Source: Dromaius novaehollandiae (taxonomy: Eukaryota > Chordata > Aves > Casuariiformes > Dromaiidae). From it: DNA of 64,000 nucleotides. The stretch is taken from the NCBI RefSeq assembly GCF_036370855.1, contig NC_088101.1, forward strand, positions 34,682,585 to 34,746,584, given 5' to 3'. Made by a program: the position numbers and the translations under genes. The notes under the pieces were generated by a model. That model saw only the letters and a program-made list of their open reading frames with translations. It searched no databases and was not told where the DNA came from. Positions 32,036 to 44,659 of the stretch are shown here, in pieces (within the stretch, counting starts at the first letter, position 1; the number at the start of each line of letters is the position of its first letter).

Positions 32036-33719
32036 ATAGATTCTGCCATTTAAAGAGGCTTAGTTATTGAAATAAAAAGATGTTCAGAGCTGTTGAACAG
32101 CTCAAATCTAATTATAATACAATTTGGCCCTGTTGGCATAACCCAGATCAAACTCAGTTAAATGAGCTGTTGGCAAATCTTGCCAACAACTCTTCTTTTA
32201 GCATGTTAGCCAGAGCCCAAATTAGAGCATCTCCCACTAGAATTAGGAAGTTTCTACTTCTTCTTTTACCACGAGCTATAGAGATACACTTGCTTGTGCA
32301 CCCCTTCCCCAGCCAAACACATTTTATGTTCTTGCTGTGAAATGCAGCACTTTCAGTGGAAGGGACAGTAAGAACTCAATGGTGGCACTACCTCCTCATC
32401 TTCCTTTAATCTTACTTTCAGACCAGAAAAAAACAATTCTTCAGTTCTTTGACAGAATAAATGAAGGCATCTTGTTTCAGGAGAGGGCTACTGGGTGATG
32501 GGACCTCTCTACAACCTTGAATTAGGTTGGTTCAAAGGAGGAAAGGGGAATAACAGGGACTGAGGTCTAAACACTGTCTGGACTGGTTCTGTTGATTGTA
32601 CTAAGCTCCTTTCTTGGAGTACAAGGTTTGGGTACGGTTTGGATTGTTTTTACATCGCACTCTTGAGATGGACACCTTTATTTTTCTGCCTAGCCTATGA
32701 GGAGAGCTGCTCCAAACTCAGTTTTCATTCCTACTCCACAGGGGGTTTTGTGGGGGCGTTTTTTGATCTAGCCTGTAATTCTTGTATCTGAGCAATGACA
32801 GGCTGCACAAAGCACTGCCCTTCCACCACACAAGAGTTGCTCAATATGAACCATATCCAAGGAGTAATTTTTTTATTTGATTTGTGCCTCTGAGTGTTCA
32901 GAGGCATGCATTAACAGAATAAACAGTCAGACTTCCTATGGCTGTTAGGTATCTGAACTAAATCTTAAGAATTCTGGCTCAGCTATCACTTTACAGGCCA
33001 GATAGCTACCATAAGGGCAATACTACTCTTCTATCTCATCTACTGCATTTCCCTTTTACTTTTCAATGTAGAGGTTTAAATTGCAGTTTTTGCTGATGAA
33101 AACAGCTTAAACTTCATTTGTACCTCATACATCTCTCCTAGGTTGCAGCCCTTGGTGAGTTTATTAACAGATTCTGGAGGCAATGCCATATTTCCCTTCT
33201 TATTGTCAGATATGTCAATCATTTTTGGCTCACGTGTGTCTCTGTCACAGATGAACTTGCTGCTGTCTCATTTATTACTGAAGATGACACCAGAACAGTC
33301 ACACTGAAGAGCAGCAAGAGCATAAGGCTTTGCCAAGATCCACTTTTCCTTTGCTGCCCCAGAACACAAATGCAGCGTCAACATAACCTCTGCCAAGCAA
33401 TAGAGACAGCCTGCCCCACAGCAATCCTGCACCTAAGGGAATTTTACCGTGAAATTCAGCACTGCCTGAGAGACCCTGACTGACTGCACGGTGCCTAATG
33501 TCACGAGGTGACTCATGAAATTATAACAGAAAATTTCCCTCGTGATTAAAAATAAACCCTCGTGATTTCAGCCTTCCTCTTGTTATTCTTGGCACTCGCT
33601 TAGGAACCTTGTACATGTTGACTTGTGATAGGCTGCTCTCAGCGTCTTCAGGGGGGCAGGACACACGGGGCTAGGTGAGCTGGGAAAACTCACTTCTCCG
33701 AGCCCAACCCCTGAGAGAG

Positions 33720-34720
33720 TCACCGCGACAAAACCGCTAACGCGAGCGCACCGGGGGCTGTTACTCCCCGAATTTCCGTTGCCGTGTGGCACCGCGACGG
33801 CCAGCTCCGCTTCCCGGGCCGAAGAGCGCCGCCGAAGCACAGGGCGCACGGCCGTGGGGCGCCAGCGCTCTCCGCCACGCCAGCCCGCTCCAGCACCCCG
33901 CTCGCGCCGCTGCCCCAACGGCCGCACACCGCCAACGGCCGCACACCGACGGTCACCCACCCCGCGCCCGGGCGGGGCCCCGCGTGCAGCACCGCGCCCT
34001 GCGATTGGCCCAGGGCCTGGCGTCACGTGGGCGCGGCTACGCGGCCGGAGCCGCCCTGGCTCGTCCCGCGGCTGGCGGCGGCGGGGCCGTGCTCTCGCGA
34101 TACTCCGCGGCTCGTCGCCGCCGAGCCGCGAGACGTCACCGGCCGCCGCTGTCACTCGCGGCCAATGGGAGTGAGCGGGGCGAGCCGCCGTGACGTGGCG
34201 CGGCGCTGCCGGCGGCGGCCGGCCGAGGGGCGTGCGCGTGCGCGCGCGCTGCAGGCAGCCGTTTCTCTGCGGGGCGGCGGTTAACGGCCGTGGGCGCGCG
34301 CGCCCGCCCGCCCGCCCGGCGCGCGGAAGGGAGGAGGGCGGCAGCGTCCCCGAGCTCGTCCGCCCGGGCCCCGGAGAGGGCGGGCGGAAGGGCGCGATGA
34401 TGGCAGCGGCGGCCGACCTGGAGTCCTCGCTGGAGCTGAGCTTCACGGGCAGCGGCACCATGCCCGGCGGGCTGCCCCCCGCGCGCTCCCGCATCTTCAA
34501 GATCATCGTTATCGGGGACTCCAACGTGGGCAAGACCTGCCTCACCTACCGCTTCTGCGCCGGCCGCTTTCCGCAGCGCACCGAGGCCACCATCGGCGTG
34601 GACTTCCGCGAGCGCGCCGTCACCATCGACGGCGAGCGCATCAAGGTACCGGCGGCGCGCCGGGCCCGGCCCCTCCGCCCGCCGCCAGCTCGGGGGGGAC
34701 GGGGAGGCCTCTCTGCGCTC
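33720..34720 (+). promoter_or_regulatory. RAB33B: CpG-island promoter of RAB33B
   Basis: GC content and CpG density rise sharply from about 33,720 and cover exon 1. Upstream of the start codon are inverted CCAAT boxes (ATTGG near 34,003; CCAAT near 34,162), a CACGTG E-box within CGTCACGTGG (34,021), a TCTCGCGA motif (34,093), GACGTCAC (34,132) and TGACGTGG (34,191), the last two CRE-like. No TATA box is seen. This is the usual layout of a broadly expressed gene. The transcription start cannot be fixed from sequence. Confidence 0.8.
34397..34645 (+). CDS. RAB33B: RAB33B coding exon 1
   Basis: It runs from the first ATG to the donor GTACCG, 83 codons, ending GERIK. It carries the P-loop and switch I. 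The frame is open for about 70 codons upstream of the ATG, but that stretch is promoter and 5'UTR and is not conserved Rab sequence. Confidence 0.96.
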
Positions 34721-37700
34721 TCCGCACCGCGGGCAAGACCGAGCGCTGCCCACCGCGGCCTAGCGCTGGGCTCTGTCCATCCGGCGGGCCGCCGTCCCCC
34801 GGGGAGATGCGGTGCCGGTATTAGCTGGGTCGGGCCGCGGGGCCTCCCCCTCCTTTCCCCCCCCCCCCCCCCCCGGGGAAGGTGCTGGGGGAGCGGGGTG
34901 TCCCCGCTCAGCTGCTGCGCTGGGGGCAAAAGCGGGCGGGCGAGCCCTGCCTCTGGGCTCTAGCATCGCTGTGGACAGCGCGGGGAAACCGTGGCAAGCC
35001 CCGGGAGAATGAGGGCCGGGCGCTGCCAGATCGCAGGTTAGGGCTGTCAGCCCCTGTCAGCCCCGGGAGAGCTTTGCTCAGCACGCCGTGTTGCAGGCAG
35101 CTGATGAGGCTGCATGCCTGTGGCATGTAGATTGAGCATCCTAGCGTTCATTGCTGCCGTGCCACTCACAGGTGTAGTGCTGCACAGTGGGGTTCATAGA
35201 CCCATATGGCACATCTTCATAGCGTACAAGTTCGTTGCAGTTGTGCCACTTAGCCAGTAGACTCTGTTTTGGCTCTAGATACTCTGCAACTTTATTTAAA
35301 TCTATTTTGCCTTGCGTGTATTGGAATTGGAAATACTATGGAGGTGTTTGTCATGAAAGTTTTCTACTATTAGGTAAAACCTTTGCTCAGCCTCTGGCAG
35401 GTGTTAGTCAGTAGCTGCTCTTTAACTGCTGCTCTTGGACTTTTAGGTACATCTCTTACTTGCTGGTATTTTAGTGTTTGCTGTGTCTGGCATCAGCAGC
35501 TTGTTGGCTCCCAGAAATTCTGCTTCTGTGTTTGTTAGGAATCACGCTTCATTGGCCTTTTAAGTCGATGAAGTTATGCAGATGACACTGTTCTGAGGCA
35601 TTTTGATCTTATGATGTTAGAAAGAGTTATAGTGATTATCTGAAATATTTTTTAAGGGAAACTACACGTCACACACAAATAAAAGATCAAAAGCAACTTC
35701 AGGAAAATGAAGGATGGAAGAAAAAGACCAAATTTATTTATGGGATAGAATCAGTTTCAAAAATCAGAATTTTTTATGCAGAAATTCAGGGTGGAAATAG
35801 TGAAAATAACAAGTTGCATCTATTAAGAAGTAGAACAAGTGTTCAGGAATGAACTGTTGTGTCTATGATAGTAATGTTTTGCAACTCTTTTTTTCTTTCT
35901 ATTTAGATAGCTGCATGTTAGAGTAAGGTGGTACAGAACTGAACAGTGGCAAATTGGATTCCTAACTCACATTTGACTTTTTCTTTTCCTTTATTCTGGT
36001 TATAGGTTTAGATAAAGCTTATTCTTACAAAACTAAATTCAGTGGAAAACTAGATGTGAGGAAAAAAAGGTGGTTTTGCCTTTCAAGGCAAATTTAAAGG
36101 CACTGTGAAGGAAATTTTAAAAATATATGAAATATGCCTGTTTAGCCTGGAATATATGTGAACACTAGTGATAATCCTAACATTCATTTGCAGATTAAAC
36201 CACTAGTTGCTTACAAATGCAGTTTATTTAGAAGCAATAATGTGGTTTAAAAACCCAAACTTTTTCCTTTCTACTTACATGTTATAGTTGGTTTCTAGGA
36301 ACTGAGTTTAACAGATGCTTAGAAAAGGGAAAATGTTAGTCTTGGAATTGTACTTTTGAATACATTATCACCAAGCTTTGGAATTACAGCTGGCAGTCAT
36401 ATAGCTGAAAGCTGTAGTCTATCCTTGCTCATTTACTGATTAAAGAAATTGTGGAAGACTTCAAAGTCTTTTACCCTTTCTTTTGGATTTTTTTCACCCT
36501 ATATCTTTCTTTATAACTAAAAAGGAAAACTAGTAAGAGTCTTTCTGTTATTCATTCCCTTTCTAAAACTAATAGCACTTTGGCTGATAGCTGAGATGCT
36601 GTACTCTCAGGTCTGTTGCTATGCATAACTGAAGAGAGAACCTCAGGAGGGACATCTGCTTGTCAGCACCATCTTATTGACTGGCTTTTTCACTGCCTCT
36701 GGATTATGCCTGCCCTTTGCTGAAAAAAGTGAAGAAAAATCTAGTGGACCAGAAACTGGTCCACAGTCCAGAGATGCTTAACAGAGGTGCCATTATGTTA
36801 TGTGTGCTGTGGTAGGTGGGTTTTACTGTCGTCTTGAGACTGTTGCCTGTTGAATATCCTGGTTTTGGTGAGAGAGGTAGAGAACTGAAGGAGACTCTTC
36901 TCAGACACCTTGTTTTCCGAGGAGTTCTGTTTCAACTTTGAAAGGAATTGAAGTTTCTTAACATTACAGCCAGGGCTCTAGCTGTTAGGGGGACGCTATG
37001 TGCCATCACACTATGTACCAACCTTTCAAACAGCAATGCCTGTTGAACCAGGAAAGAGAGAAGTTGTCATGAGCTGAATTACTCCTCTTCTGGTGTTCTT
37101 GCTGTGCCCTGAAGGGCCTGCTGAGTAGAGGAATTTTCCCTCTTGCTTTGAAGGAAAGCGTTAATTAGTGTCTTCTCATTCTCTCTGCTCCCTTCCCCCA
37201 GCCAGCTGGATGGTCATTCTTTTGCTGCCCCGGTACAGAGCATTTCCCTTGCAGCTGGAAAAGTGCTGTGTCATTGGCATTAACACAGACACAGTTCTTC
37301 TCAACAGGGTCTCCCACACAAGAATTTTTATAATTCTAAGACATAGGGACAAGTGTATTCTTTTGAACAGTAGACTGGCTGATTCATCTGAAACACTAGT
37401 GATTAGATGTGATGAATAGGTTAAAATTGCCAGCGCATGAATTTTTTACATTCTAACTTTGCTCTTCCTAGATTGATGTAAAATTGAAGAAAACAATGAT
37501 GTCACTCCTTTGTGACCTACATTAAAAGAGCAAAGGCTGCAAGTGAAATACAAAGGAGAAAGTCCTTATGGCATATTCTGCACTTTTGAGCTCTTCAAGT
37601 TCATATTTTCTTTGCATCTAATAAAAGGAAGCACATTTTACAGTTTTAACTTTATTAAAGGCCAGTTATGTTTTTAGCAGCATGTTATAAACCATGCATG

Positions 37701-40700
37701 CTGAGGCAGTCCTTGTTTAGAAAACAGACTTTCTAGATGCACAAAAAGCAATCAGAAGGTGGGAGATGATAGTTGATATATTTAAATGCTATTTGTCTTT
37801 CCTAGAAAATGTGACGAGTGCTTCTGTCCTCAGTTTTATTAGTTGAATGTACTGTTAAACCAGACTTTTAAAATGCACATTTTAAAGGGCCATTTTCTGT
37901 ATCACATTTGAAATAAAAATGTGTTCCCATGATGAATGGTGTTTGAATAATAGGGAAACAATGATATTAATGTGAATTCATCAATGCACATCTATCAAAG
38001 TGATCATTGTCAGTGTTTGTTTTTCAAAAGGGCAAATAGTCTTTTTGCCAGGTAAGTTTCTTGGCCAGAAATGGAATGGTGTGCTGAAGTTCACCTGGTA
38101 ACAGGAAAAAAGAAACTTCAGAAGTATGAAACTTTCAGTGCTGGAAAAAGATTTGTCTCCCCATACAGTTTATGATTTTATGCCAGTAATATTAAAATTT
38201 TTAATTTGAGATAATATATCCATGTTTGAAAGCCACATGTAAATAAAATTTAGGTGAAACTGCAGTTTAAGATTAACTTGGATCTATGTAAAGCTTTAAT
38301 TAAATTTCCTCATTTCTAACCAAGCTTGGCAGTAACCTTGTGGATCTCTCCTTGACTGAACCATGACTGATTTCTGCTCTCTGTGAGTGAGGTGGGGAGA
38401 GAAGTGTATGCTCAGATTCTACAGCTGTCTATGAAAATGAACACCCTCTTTAAATTACATTTGATATGACATTTTGCAAGATTATGTACTCCTTAGCTGT
38501 ATGCTGACTGAACATAAAGGTTACCTGTCTGTGCATCTTTATTTTCTCTTTAATTTGTTATATTCCAAATTAATGAAAATCCTGCAGAAGTCTCTTGACT
38601 TTGTGGTGTTTCATAAGCGCATAGAACTAAGGCTGTCTCTTGTCTGGGTAGGTGAATGAATCTTACCCAACTTAAGTGTCTATATTTAGTCTAGGTATCT
38701 AGGCTCCCTTCACAAACCATGGGGCTGCAGTCAATTGGGCTTAGAGTACAATACAATCGGCAAAAAGCAGGTCGTTGCTCTAAAATGGGATGGATTGCAA
38801 TTGACTGCAGTTTTCTTCAATCAGAGGGTAGGGTGACTTGCTCAGGTACCGAAACTGCCTTGTAAACATCCAGTCATTCAGATAAACCCCAGCAGTTGTC
38901 CAGTTATATGTTATGGTGCTCATGCTACCACATAATTCTTTTGTTAAGTGGCAAAGCTCTATGAAAAGTCATTTTTTTCCTGCATTTCAGTGGGAAGGCT
39001 GTTCCATAACTCCACCAATTTAATGATTAGGAACCTTTTTTTAATTTCTCATGTACTTTTCTTGTAGCTAATTGATGCATCTCTTTTTGCAGCAGCACCA
39101 TTATCCTTTAGCTTAAATAGCTTTATATAGAGAGATGAGAGTTCTGTTTCCTTCTCGTCTGTTTTGCTACACTAACTTTTCCACTTTTTCAGTTTGTGCT
39201 CTCTCGTCTCGTTTCCCTAAAAGTGTTCAACAGAAGAGTAGACTGTTCTGCAGGAAATTTTTAAGACTATTGACAATTTTTAAGATTTTTAAGATTATTG
39301 GCAATGATCTTGTTTTTCTTAGTAATTTTAATGACCTTCTTAGAGCAGTACCTGGATCTTTATCCATCTGTAGAGCAGAAGGAGCAAATAACTGGACTAG
39401 ACTACATAATCCAAACTGTTCTAATGTTCTCATGTAAATTCTCTGTTCCCTTGATCAAACACGTAAATGTCAATTCCCCCTGTTAAAATTTGAATTTTTC
39501 TTGGGTATGGGTGACCAAAGTTGGGCATAATATTAAAGAAAAAGTCACACCATCCTGAAACATCACTTGCTTCTTCCCTTGGCCCTATCATACTAGTGAT
39601 TCATAACATCCTGTGATTTTATTCGTGTATCTGGACTGTCATCCACTTCAGTTATTTCCAACTGATGAGTCCCCCACTTACAGGAAAAGTCTTTTTTATT
39701 AATCGCAGTTCTCAACACCTTGCATCTGATCCTGTTCAATTTTGCTTTCTTTTTACTATTCCAGCTATTAGATGATGTTCTAATCCTTTTCTCTGTCAGT
39801 GATGCATCTTAGCTTCTTGCCATCAACAAATTTCCCTTGTACGTTTCTTTTTTTATCTCAAAGTCACTGGTAAAAATGCTAAACAAGATAACGTAATCAA
39901 GACACTTGTAATTTAGAAATCGGATTCAATAAAACATTTGGATCAAAGGACTGCAGAGCTGTGGTCATGGGAGAATAGTTTTCATTAAGGGAAAATATTA
40001 GCTGTAGAATAGATTGTGGAACAGATTGAACTTTAAATTTACCTTCATGATTTACAGAACATTTAATGCTTCTTTAATTCTGTGTCTGAAGAAAAACTCT
40101 CTCCTCTCCCTCCTAGGGAGGAAATATTTCTTTCTAAGAGTTCCTGCTCAAAAGTTAAAAGCCAAAGTATTAATCAAACTGCTTCAACTGTTCAGGACAG
40201 AGAGGAAGTTAGGATTCAGCCTGGACCTAAGAAATCTAATGTTAACTTTCAGTGTTAACATGCTAAGGTGTGTTTTGTATAACCATGTGCTCATTTATTT
40301 GTTAGTGCATACAGTTAATCTGGCATTGTGGGTGAATTGGCTCTGACTGCTGAATATTGCAGTCACATGTTTCTTGAAAAGCTGATTTCTTAAGCATTAT
40401 CACGTTCAATAATTACATGATTTTATAGCATATCCTACCCATCTGAGAACTCCAAGCTCTCATTCTATCAGAGTGATTGATACATTTAACATTTTTTTTT
40501 GTACTCTGGTCTTTGTATCTTCTTGTGCTTCAAGGTAGTTTTATCTGGACCTGAGATATTTACAGCTTGAGCGTTTTTGTCTGTTTACTATATAGTTTTG
40601 TCATTGACTTCCTAAGCTTAGAACAAATACTGACACTTCAGTTTATTTAGGATAGAACGATGTATACCTGGAAAGATCAGTATCATCTTAAACTAACGTA

Positions 40701-41845
40701 AGGTTTATGCTTTTTTTATTTCTTTTATGGCTGCTCATACTTGCATACTACAAACCACAGTATTGTCCTAGTTTAATCGTTAAATAAATTTAAGGTAGAA
40801 GTTCATAGAAAGGAGAGTTTAATTCCAATAGATACACTGCAGATACAGATTTTTATGCTTTTTTGTTATGGTTTTTGTTCATGCATGTTTTGATTTCTTC
40901 ATACTCTTATGGAGTCTACCACAACTGGCAGTTAACTGGATGCTAAGAACAAAACTTTGAGGAAGATGATGTTATTTGTGGCAACACAAATATGTGTTTC
41001 TGGCAACAGAAATTCATGTCAGCTGAGAGTTGCGCTGAGAAATGTATGTTGCTGTTTCCTCAAATAAAAACTGTATTGGCCAGATTTCAATATTTGTTTA
41101 TGTAAAATCTTACAAATTATCTACTCCAGTAAACTTTTAGAAATTTGTATTAGTAGTGATTAAGCCGCATCGTAATTTCTTTATAGCTTCAATTGTGAGC
41201 AGATGGCTCAGAAAGCACAACTTTCTGAAATTTTTTATGGGAAAGCCACAGTTTTCTTCAGCACAAACTTTTCAGTATGATTAATTCAGAGAAGTGAATT
41301 TGTTTAACTGTGTGATGTGCCTAGCTACAGATGATTTACATAATTTTTCAGCATGAATAAAAAAGCAGTTCTGTTTTTTTCTCTTGTCTTTCCCCTTTCA
41401 GATTCAGCTATGGGATACAGCAGGGCAGGAGCGCTTCAGAAAGAGTATGGTGCAGCACTATTACAGGAATGTACATGCTGTTGTGTTTGTGTATGATATG
41501 ACAAACATTGCCAGTTTTCACAGTCTGCCGTCATGGATAGAGGAATGCAAACAGCACCTTCTTGCCAATGATATACCACGGATTCTTGTTGGAAATAAAT
41601 GTGATCTGAGAAGTGCTATTCAGGTACCTACGGACTTGGCCCAGAAGTTTGCTGATACTCACAGTATGCCACTATTTGAAACCTCCGCCAAAAACCCGAA
41701 CGACAATGACCATGTGGAGGCCATATTTATGACACTGGCTCACAAGCTTAAAAGTCACAAGCCATTAATGCTTAGTCAGCCCCCGGATCGCGATGAAATA
41801 CATATAAAGCCTGAACCAAAACCTGCCATGACCTGCTGGTGTTAA
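34397..41845 (+). CDS. RAB33B: RAB33B, Golgi/autophagy small GTPase (complete, two coding exons)
   Basis: Exons 34397-34645 and 41402-41845 join in phase 0 to a 230-residue protein (human 229). RAB33B is a Rab GTPase of the medial Golgi that acts in Golgi-to-ER traffic and binds ATG16L1 in autophagy. Visible elements are the P-loop GDSNVGKT (40-47), the switch I threonine in TEATIG (T65), WDTAGQE (87-93), NKCD (148-151), ETSAK (176-180), and the C-terminal CWC (228-230), whose two cysteines are expected to be geranylgeranylated. The N-terminal 30 residues are variable, as in orthologues. Two consecutive ATG codons open the frame. The first is annotated; the second (34400) has A at -3 and G at +4 and may be preferred, giving 229 residues. 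Exon 1 is very GC-rich and exon 2 is not. Confidence 0.97.
34857..34874. repeat. C18 homopolymer in RAB33B intron 1
   Basis: Eighteen uninterrupted C within the CpG island, about 210 bases after the exon 1 donor. Confidence 0.9.
34900..39130. other. RAB33B intron 1, first part, nothing recognised
   Basis: AT-rich intron sequence after the CpG island ends near 35.1 kb. No exon, RNA gene or recognisable repeat is seen. Confidence 0.6.
39130..39910 (-). mobile_element. Decayed CR1-like LINE fragment, antisense
   Basis: The text near 39,500-39,840 follows the complement of the CR1/L3 open-frame region seen in reptile genomes. It includes GTGACCAAAGTTGGGCATAA, then a CACCATCCTGAAACA block, and later a CTTGCATCTGATC block and a CATCAACAAATTTC block. 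The order is consistent with one old antisense copy. The frame is destroyed. The left limit is uncertain. Confidence 0.55.
41402..41845 (+). CDS. RAB33B: RAB33B coding exon 2
   Basis: The acceptor is CCTTTCAG. It begins [12 protein letters not shown] in phase 0 and ends TCWC followed by TAA. It carries switch II, NKCD, ETSAK and the prenylation motif. Confidence 0.97.
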   Translation: MQLWDTAGQERFRKSMVQHYYRNVHAVVFVYDMTNIASFHSLPSWIEECKQHLLANDIPRILVGNKCDLRSAIQVPTDLAQKFADTHSMPLFETSAKNPNDNDHVEAIFMTLAHKLKSHKPLMLSQPPDRDEIHIKPEPKPAMTCWC

Positions 41846-43909
41846 ATCATGCTATTTGTTCAGCTATCACCTTGTCTGTTTGTATATGCTTCAAAGTTGT
41901 GATCTTGGCAAAGTTCCAGGTTTTGGTAGCAATTATAGCAAATCTCTTTGGCACTTTAATGTGTTTTTTCTTATGTAAATGTGCCCATCTCATTTTCTTG
42001 CACTTTGTAATGTACTTTCTGAATTACTGATTTTTCACTATAGATACAGAGGAAAGTAAACTTTCAAGTGAAGTTTTGACAAAGCAATTCTACTTGAGCT
42101 CTTGCTGCCTGAGATCATTTTTGTCACTTGTGGTAAGGTTATAAATAGTAGGCCTGTTTACTAATGTTTTCGGTTGGTACTTCATTCGAATAATGTTGGA
42201 GGAAAACTGTTATGGGACAGACAGGTGACTTGTTTTTGAATCACTGATTGGGGTGATTTTTGATGTCTAAAGAAATATTTGATGAATGCTAGCAGATTTT
42301 TGGGCAAGTACCTTTTTATTAAAACAATAGCAACAACAACAAGGCTGTCAGATAAAGATTAAGCTTTCAGTGTAAGTGCATACTGCAGGCTTTAATGCCC
42401 TGTCGTTCCACTCTAAACCTTGTCTATTTCTTTGTGGTAATGATAACAGAGTTGAAAAACTTGTCCCTACCTCTGGATAACTATTTGATACTTACAACTT
42501 CATTAATTCTTCTCAATTAGCATGTAAGACTAAACTGTGCATTCCTTATTATGGAAATTATTGTAGCATAGGACTTGGGAAAATTTGGGATTATAACTAT
42601 CCACAGTTTTTCTGACCTAGCTAAAACTTCCATGTTCAATGAGGTTTTACTTGTAAAGATGCTCTATTTGAGCTGAGCATCTGAGCATAATTAAAAATAC
42701 TTAAATGAATTAAAATTTGAGTGAATTTGGCAAAAGCATCCTGGTTTTCAAAGGTAAGGCTTTCAGAGGATGTTAATCATAATGAATGTTTTCAAATACT
42801 TTGAAAAACACAGTTTTTTTACAAATCAATTTGATTACGTTTTAGGGATGGAAATGCTTAGGAGAAAGTGTTACTTCTGATGCCCAGTGTGACATACAAA
42901 GTTGTGCCTTAGTCATGGAAAATGTGAAGGCCACCATATATTAATGGTCTGTATTGTTCTGTGCCAGAACAACTGATTTGAAGGCTTCTGTTCCGTGCAA
43001 AGGAGCTTGACTACAGACTTCCATAATTGAAGGTCAGTTTGCTTGCATAATGGTAAAACAGTACCTTCTATTTAAAGAATAGGGAATATGAGAATTCTTT
43101 AAAACACTTCTGAATACAAAATCAAGTCAATTCTGAAATACGGAGAAAGTCTGCACAGGCAGATCATCTGTTAAAGATTTTGGGCTAAAACCTGCTTCTA
43201 TGATATTATGGATTTAAGTTGGGCATCCTGGCATTAACTACAATGAGTTTTTTGTTTAGTTTTGTTTTCTGTTTTTAATCAGAAGAGAGAAACTGTTTGT
43301 TTGGAACCATCTTCCTCTGGATTCTCTTAGTTGCAACTATTTTACTTCAGTTCTGTTGTTTGAAGGTCAACTTTTGTAATGAAAATGATGCTAGGTTGCA
43401 CAAAATTATATAAAACAAAAGAAAACGTAAGCCATAGAATTTAATCTATGGCTTCATTCATATGCCATGATGAAACAATATTTTGTGACTTAATCTTCAA
43501 AGGAATTGAAATAAAAATGAGGATTTTTGATTTATAATGTGTAGTGTGTGATGCTGACTGGAAAATAAATGTAAGGGCAAATTTAGAAGCTGCCATCCTA
43601 GTGATTACATTAGAAATAATTATATTATTGAAACAAAATAACTACTATTATTTAAACTATTAAAATTAGTGCAACATAATTGTACTGCAAGTTAGATTGA
43701 TAAAAGGAAAAATTCATTGACTTCTCCGTAGATTTAGAAAGAGCATTCAATTTGGCCTAATATAATTGGGATATTTAAAAATTTCTGAACAAAAAATACT
43801 AAACATTTTTTCTGTATAAAGCTGCTATAACTGCAACAGTAATTTTATTTATGCAACATTGTAAAAGAGAACTTTTTCATCCACTCTGCACATTAAATGA
43901 CTAAAATTT

Positions 43910-44120
43910 GGTTTACAGTCCTTTCACAAACAATCAGCTCTTTAACACGTGTCCTTAATGATTTTTTTTTATTTTAGAAAAGAATTGATCTTCAGTTTAT
44001 TTGTATAGTATTACAAATAAACATGGTTTACAGTCCTCTTGGACAATTTATTTTTCACTCGTGTCCTTAATCCTTTTTTTTCAAAAGGATCCATCTTAAG
44101 TATTTGTATAGTATTAAATA
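43910..44120. repeat. Imperfect tandem duplication of ~115 bp in RAB33B 3'UTR
   Basis: GGTTTACAGTCCT opens copies at 43910 and 44025. Both contain CGTGTCCTTAAT followed by a T-run and end with TTTGTATAGTATTA. The copies have diverged by small gaps. Confidence 0.8.
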
Positions 44121-44394
44121 TTTCAGCAAACTTTCTAATTCTTTTTTTATTTTTTAAAATAAGAAGACAGAATGAAGAATTCCAAAGTCAGTCAGTCAGG
44201 TTGGGGGTTAAGCTGAGGAAATTATGTAGACACAATATTAGCGTTAAATTTGACATCAAACATCTGTAAATCTGCTAAGTTTTATTTGAATTAATCACAA
44301 CCTGTAAATAAGGGCCCCTGTGTTATTAAAATTGTGTGGAAATGTAATCTTGCTTTCAGCACAAAGCATGTTTTGATGGTTCTCCCATAACCAT

Positions 44395-44466
44395 GATGTG
44401 GTCATTAATCCAGAATCTGATGTGGTCATTAATCCAGAATCTGATGTGGTCATTAATCCGGAATCT
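44395..44466. repeat. 24-bp tandem repeat, three copies
   Basis: Copies at 44395-44418, 44419-44442 and 44443-44466 begin GATGTGGTCATTAATCC. Only the third differs, by one base (CCGG for CCAG), so the expansion is recent. Confidence 0.95.
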
Positions 44467-44626
44467 GATATGCTTCCTGGCTCTCAGTAGTAATGTTCTG
44501 CCCACAAAATTGATGTCAAAAGTACTGTATACTTTGTATATGTATTTTCACCTTACCGAATTGTAAAGTTGGGCTATTTTGTATGTGGGGGTGGGGAGGG
44601 GGGGGAGGATGCAATCCCAGAAACCT

Positions 44627-44632
44627 AATAAA
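44627..44632 (+). terminator. RAB33B: RAB33B poly(A) signal
   Basis: An exact AATAAA about 2.8 kb after the stop codon, preceded by a strong G-tract cluster (44587-44609) and followed by T/G-rich sequence. Confidence 0.6.
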
Positions 44633-44659
44633 CTGGCTTTGCCACAAACTACTGTCACC

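Larger units (their letters stand above)
41846..44655 (+). other. RAB33B: RAB33B 3'UTR
   Basis: AT-rich sequence from the stop codon to the AATAAA at 44627. It contains an imperfect 115-base direct duplication (43910-44120), a 24-base triplicate (44395-44466) and a G-rich tract just before the poly(A) signal. The end point is inferred from the hexamer; RAB33B is known to have a long 3'UTR in mammals. Confidence 0.65.

Noticed and set aside
33583-34545. 320-codon minus-strand open frame, the longest in the window
   Set aside because: It is antisense to the RAB33B promoter and exon 1, has the Arg/Pro/Gly/Ala bias of GC-rich DNA, and has no family signature.
34136-34753. 205-codon minus-strand frame over RAB33B exon 1
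   Set aside because: A shadow of the CpG island and the true exon on the other strand.
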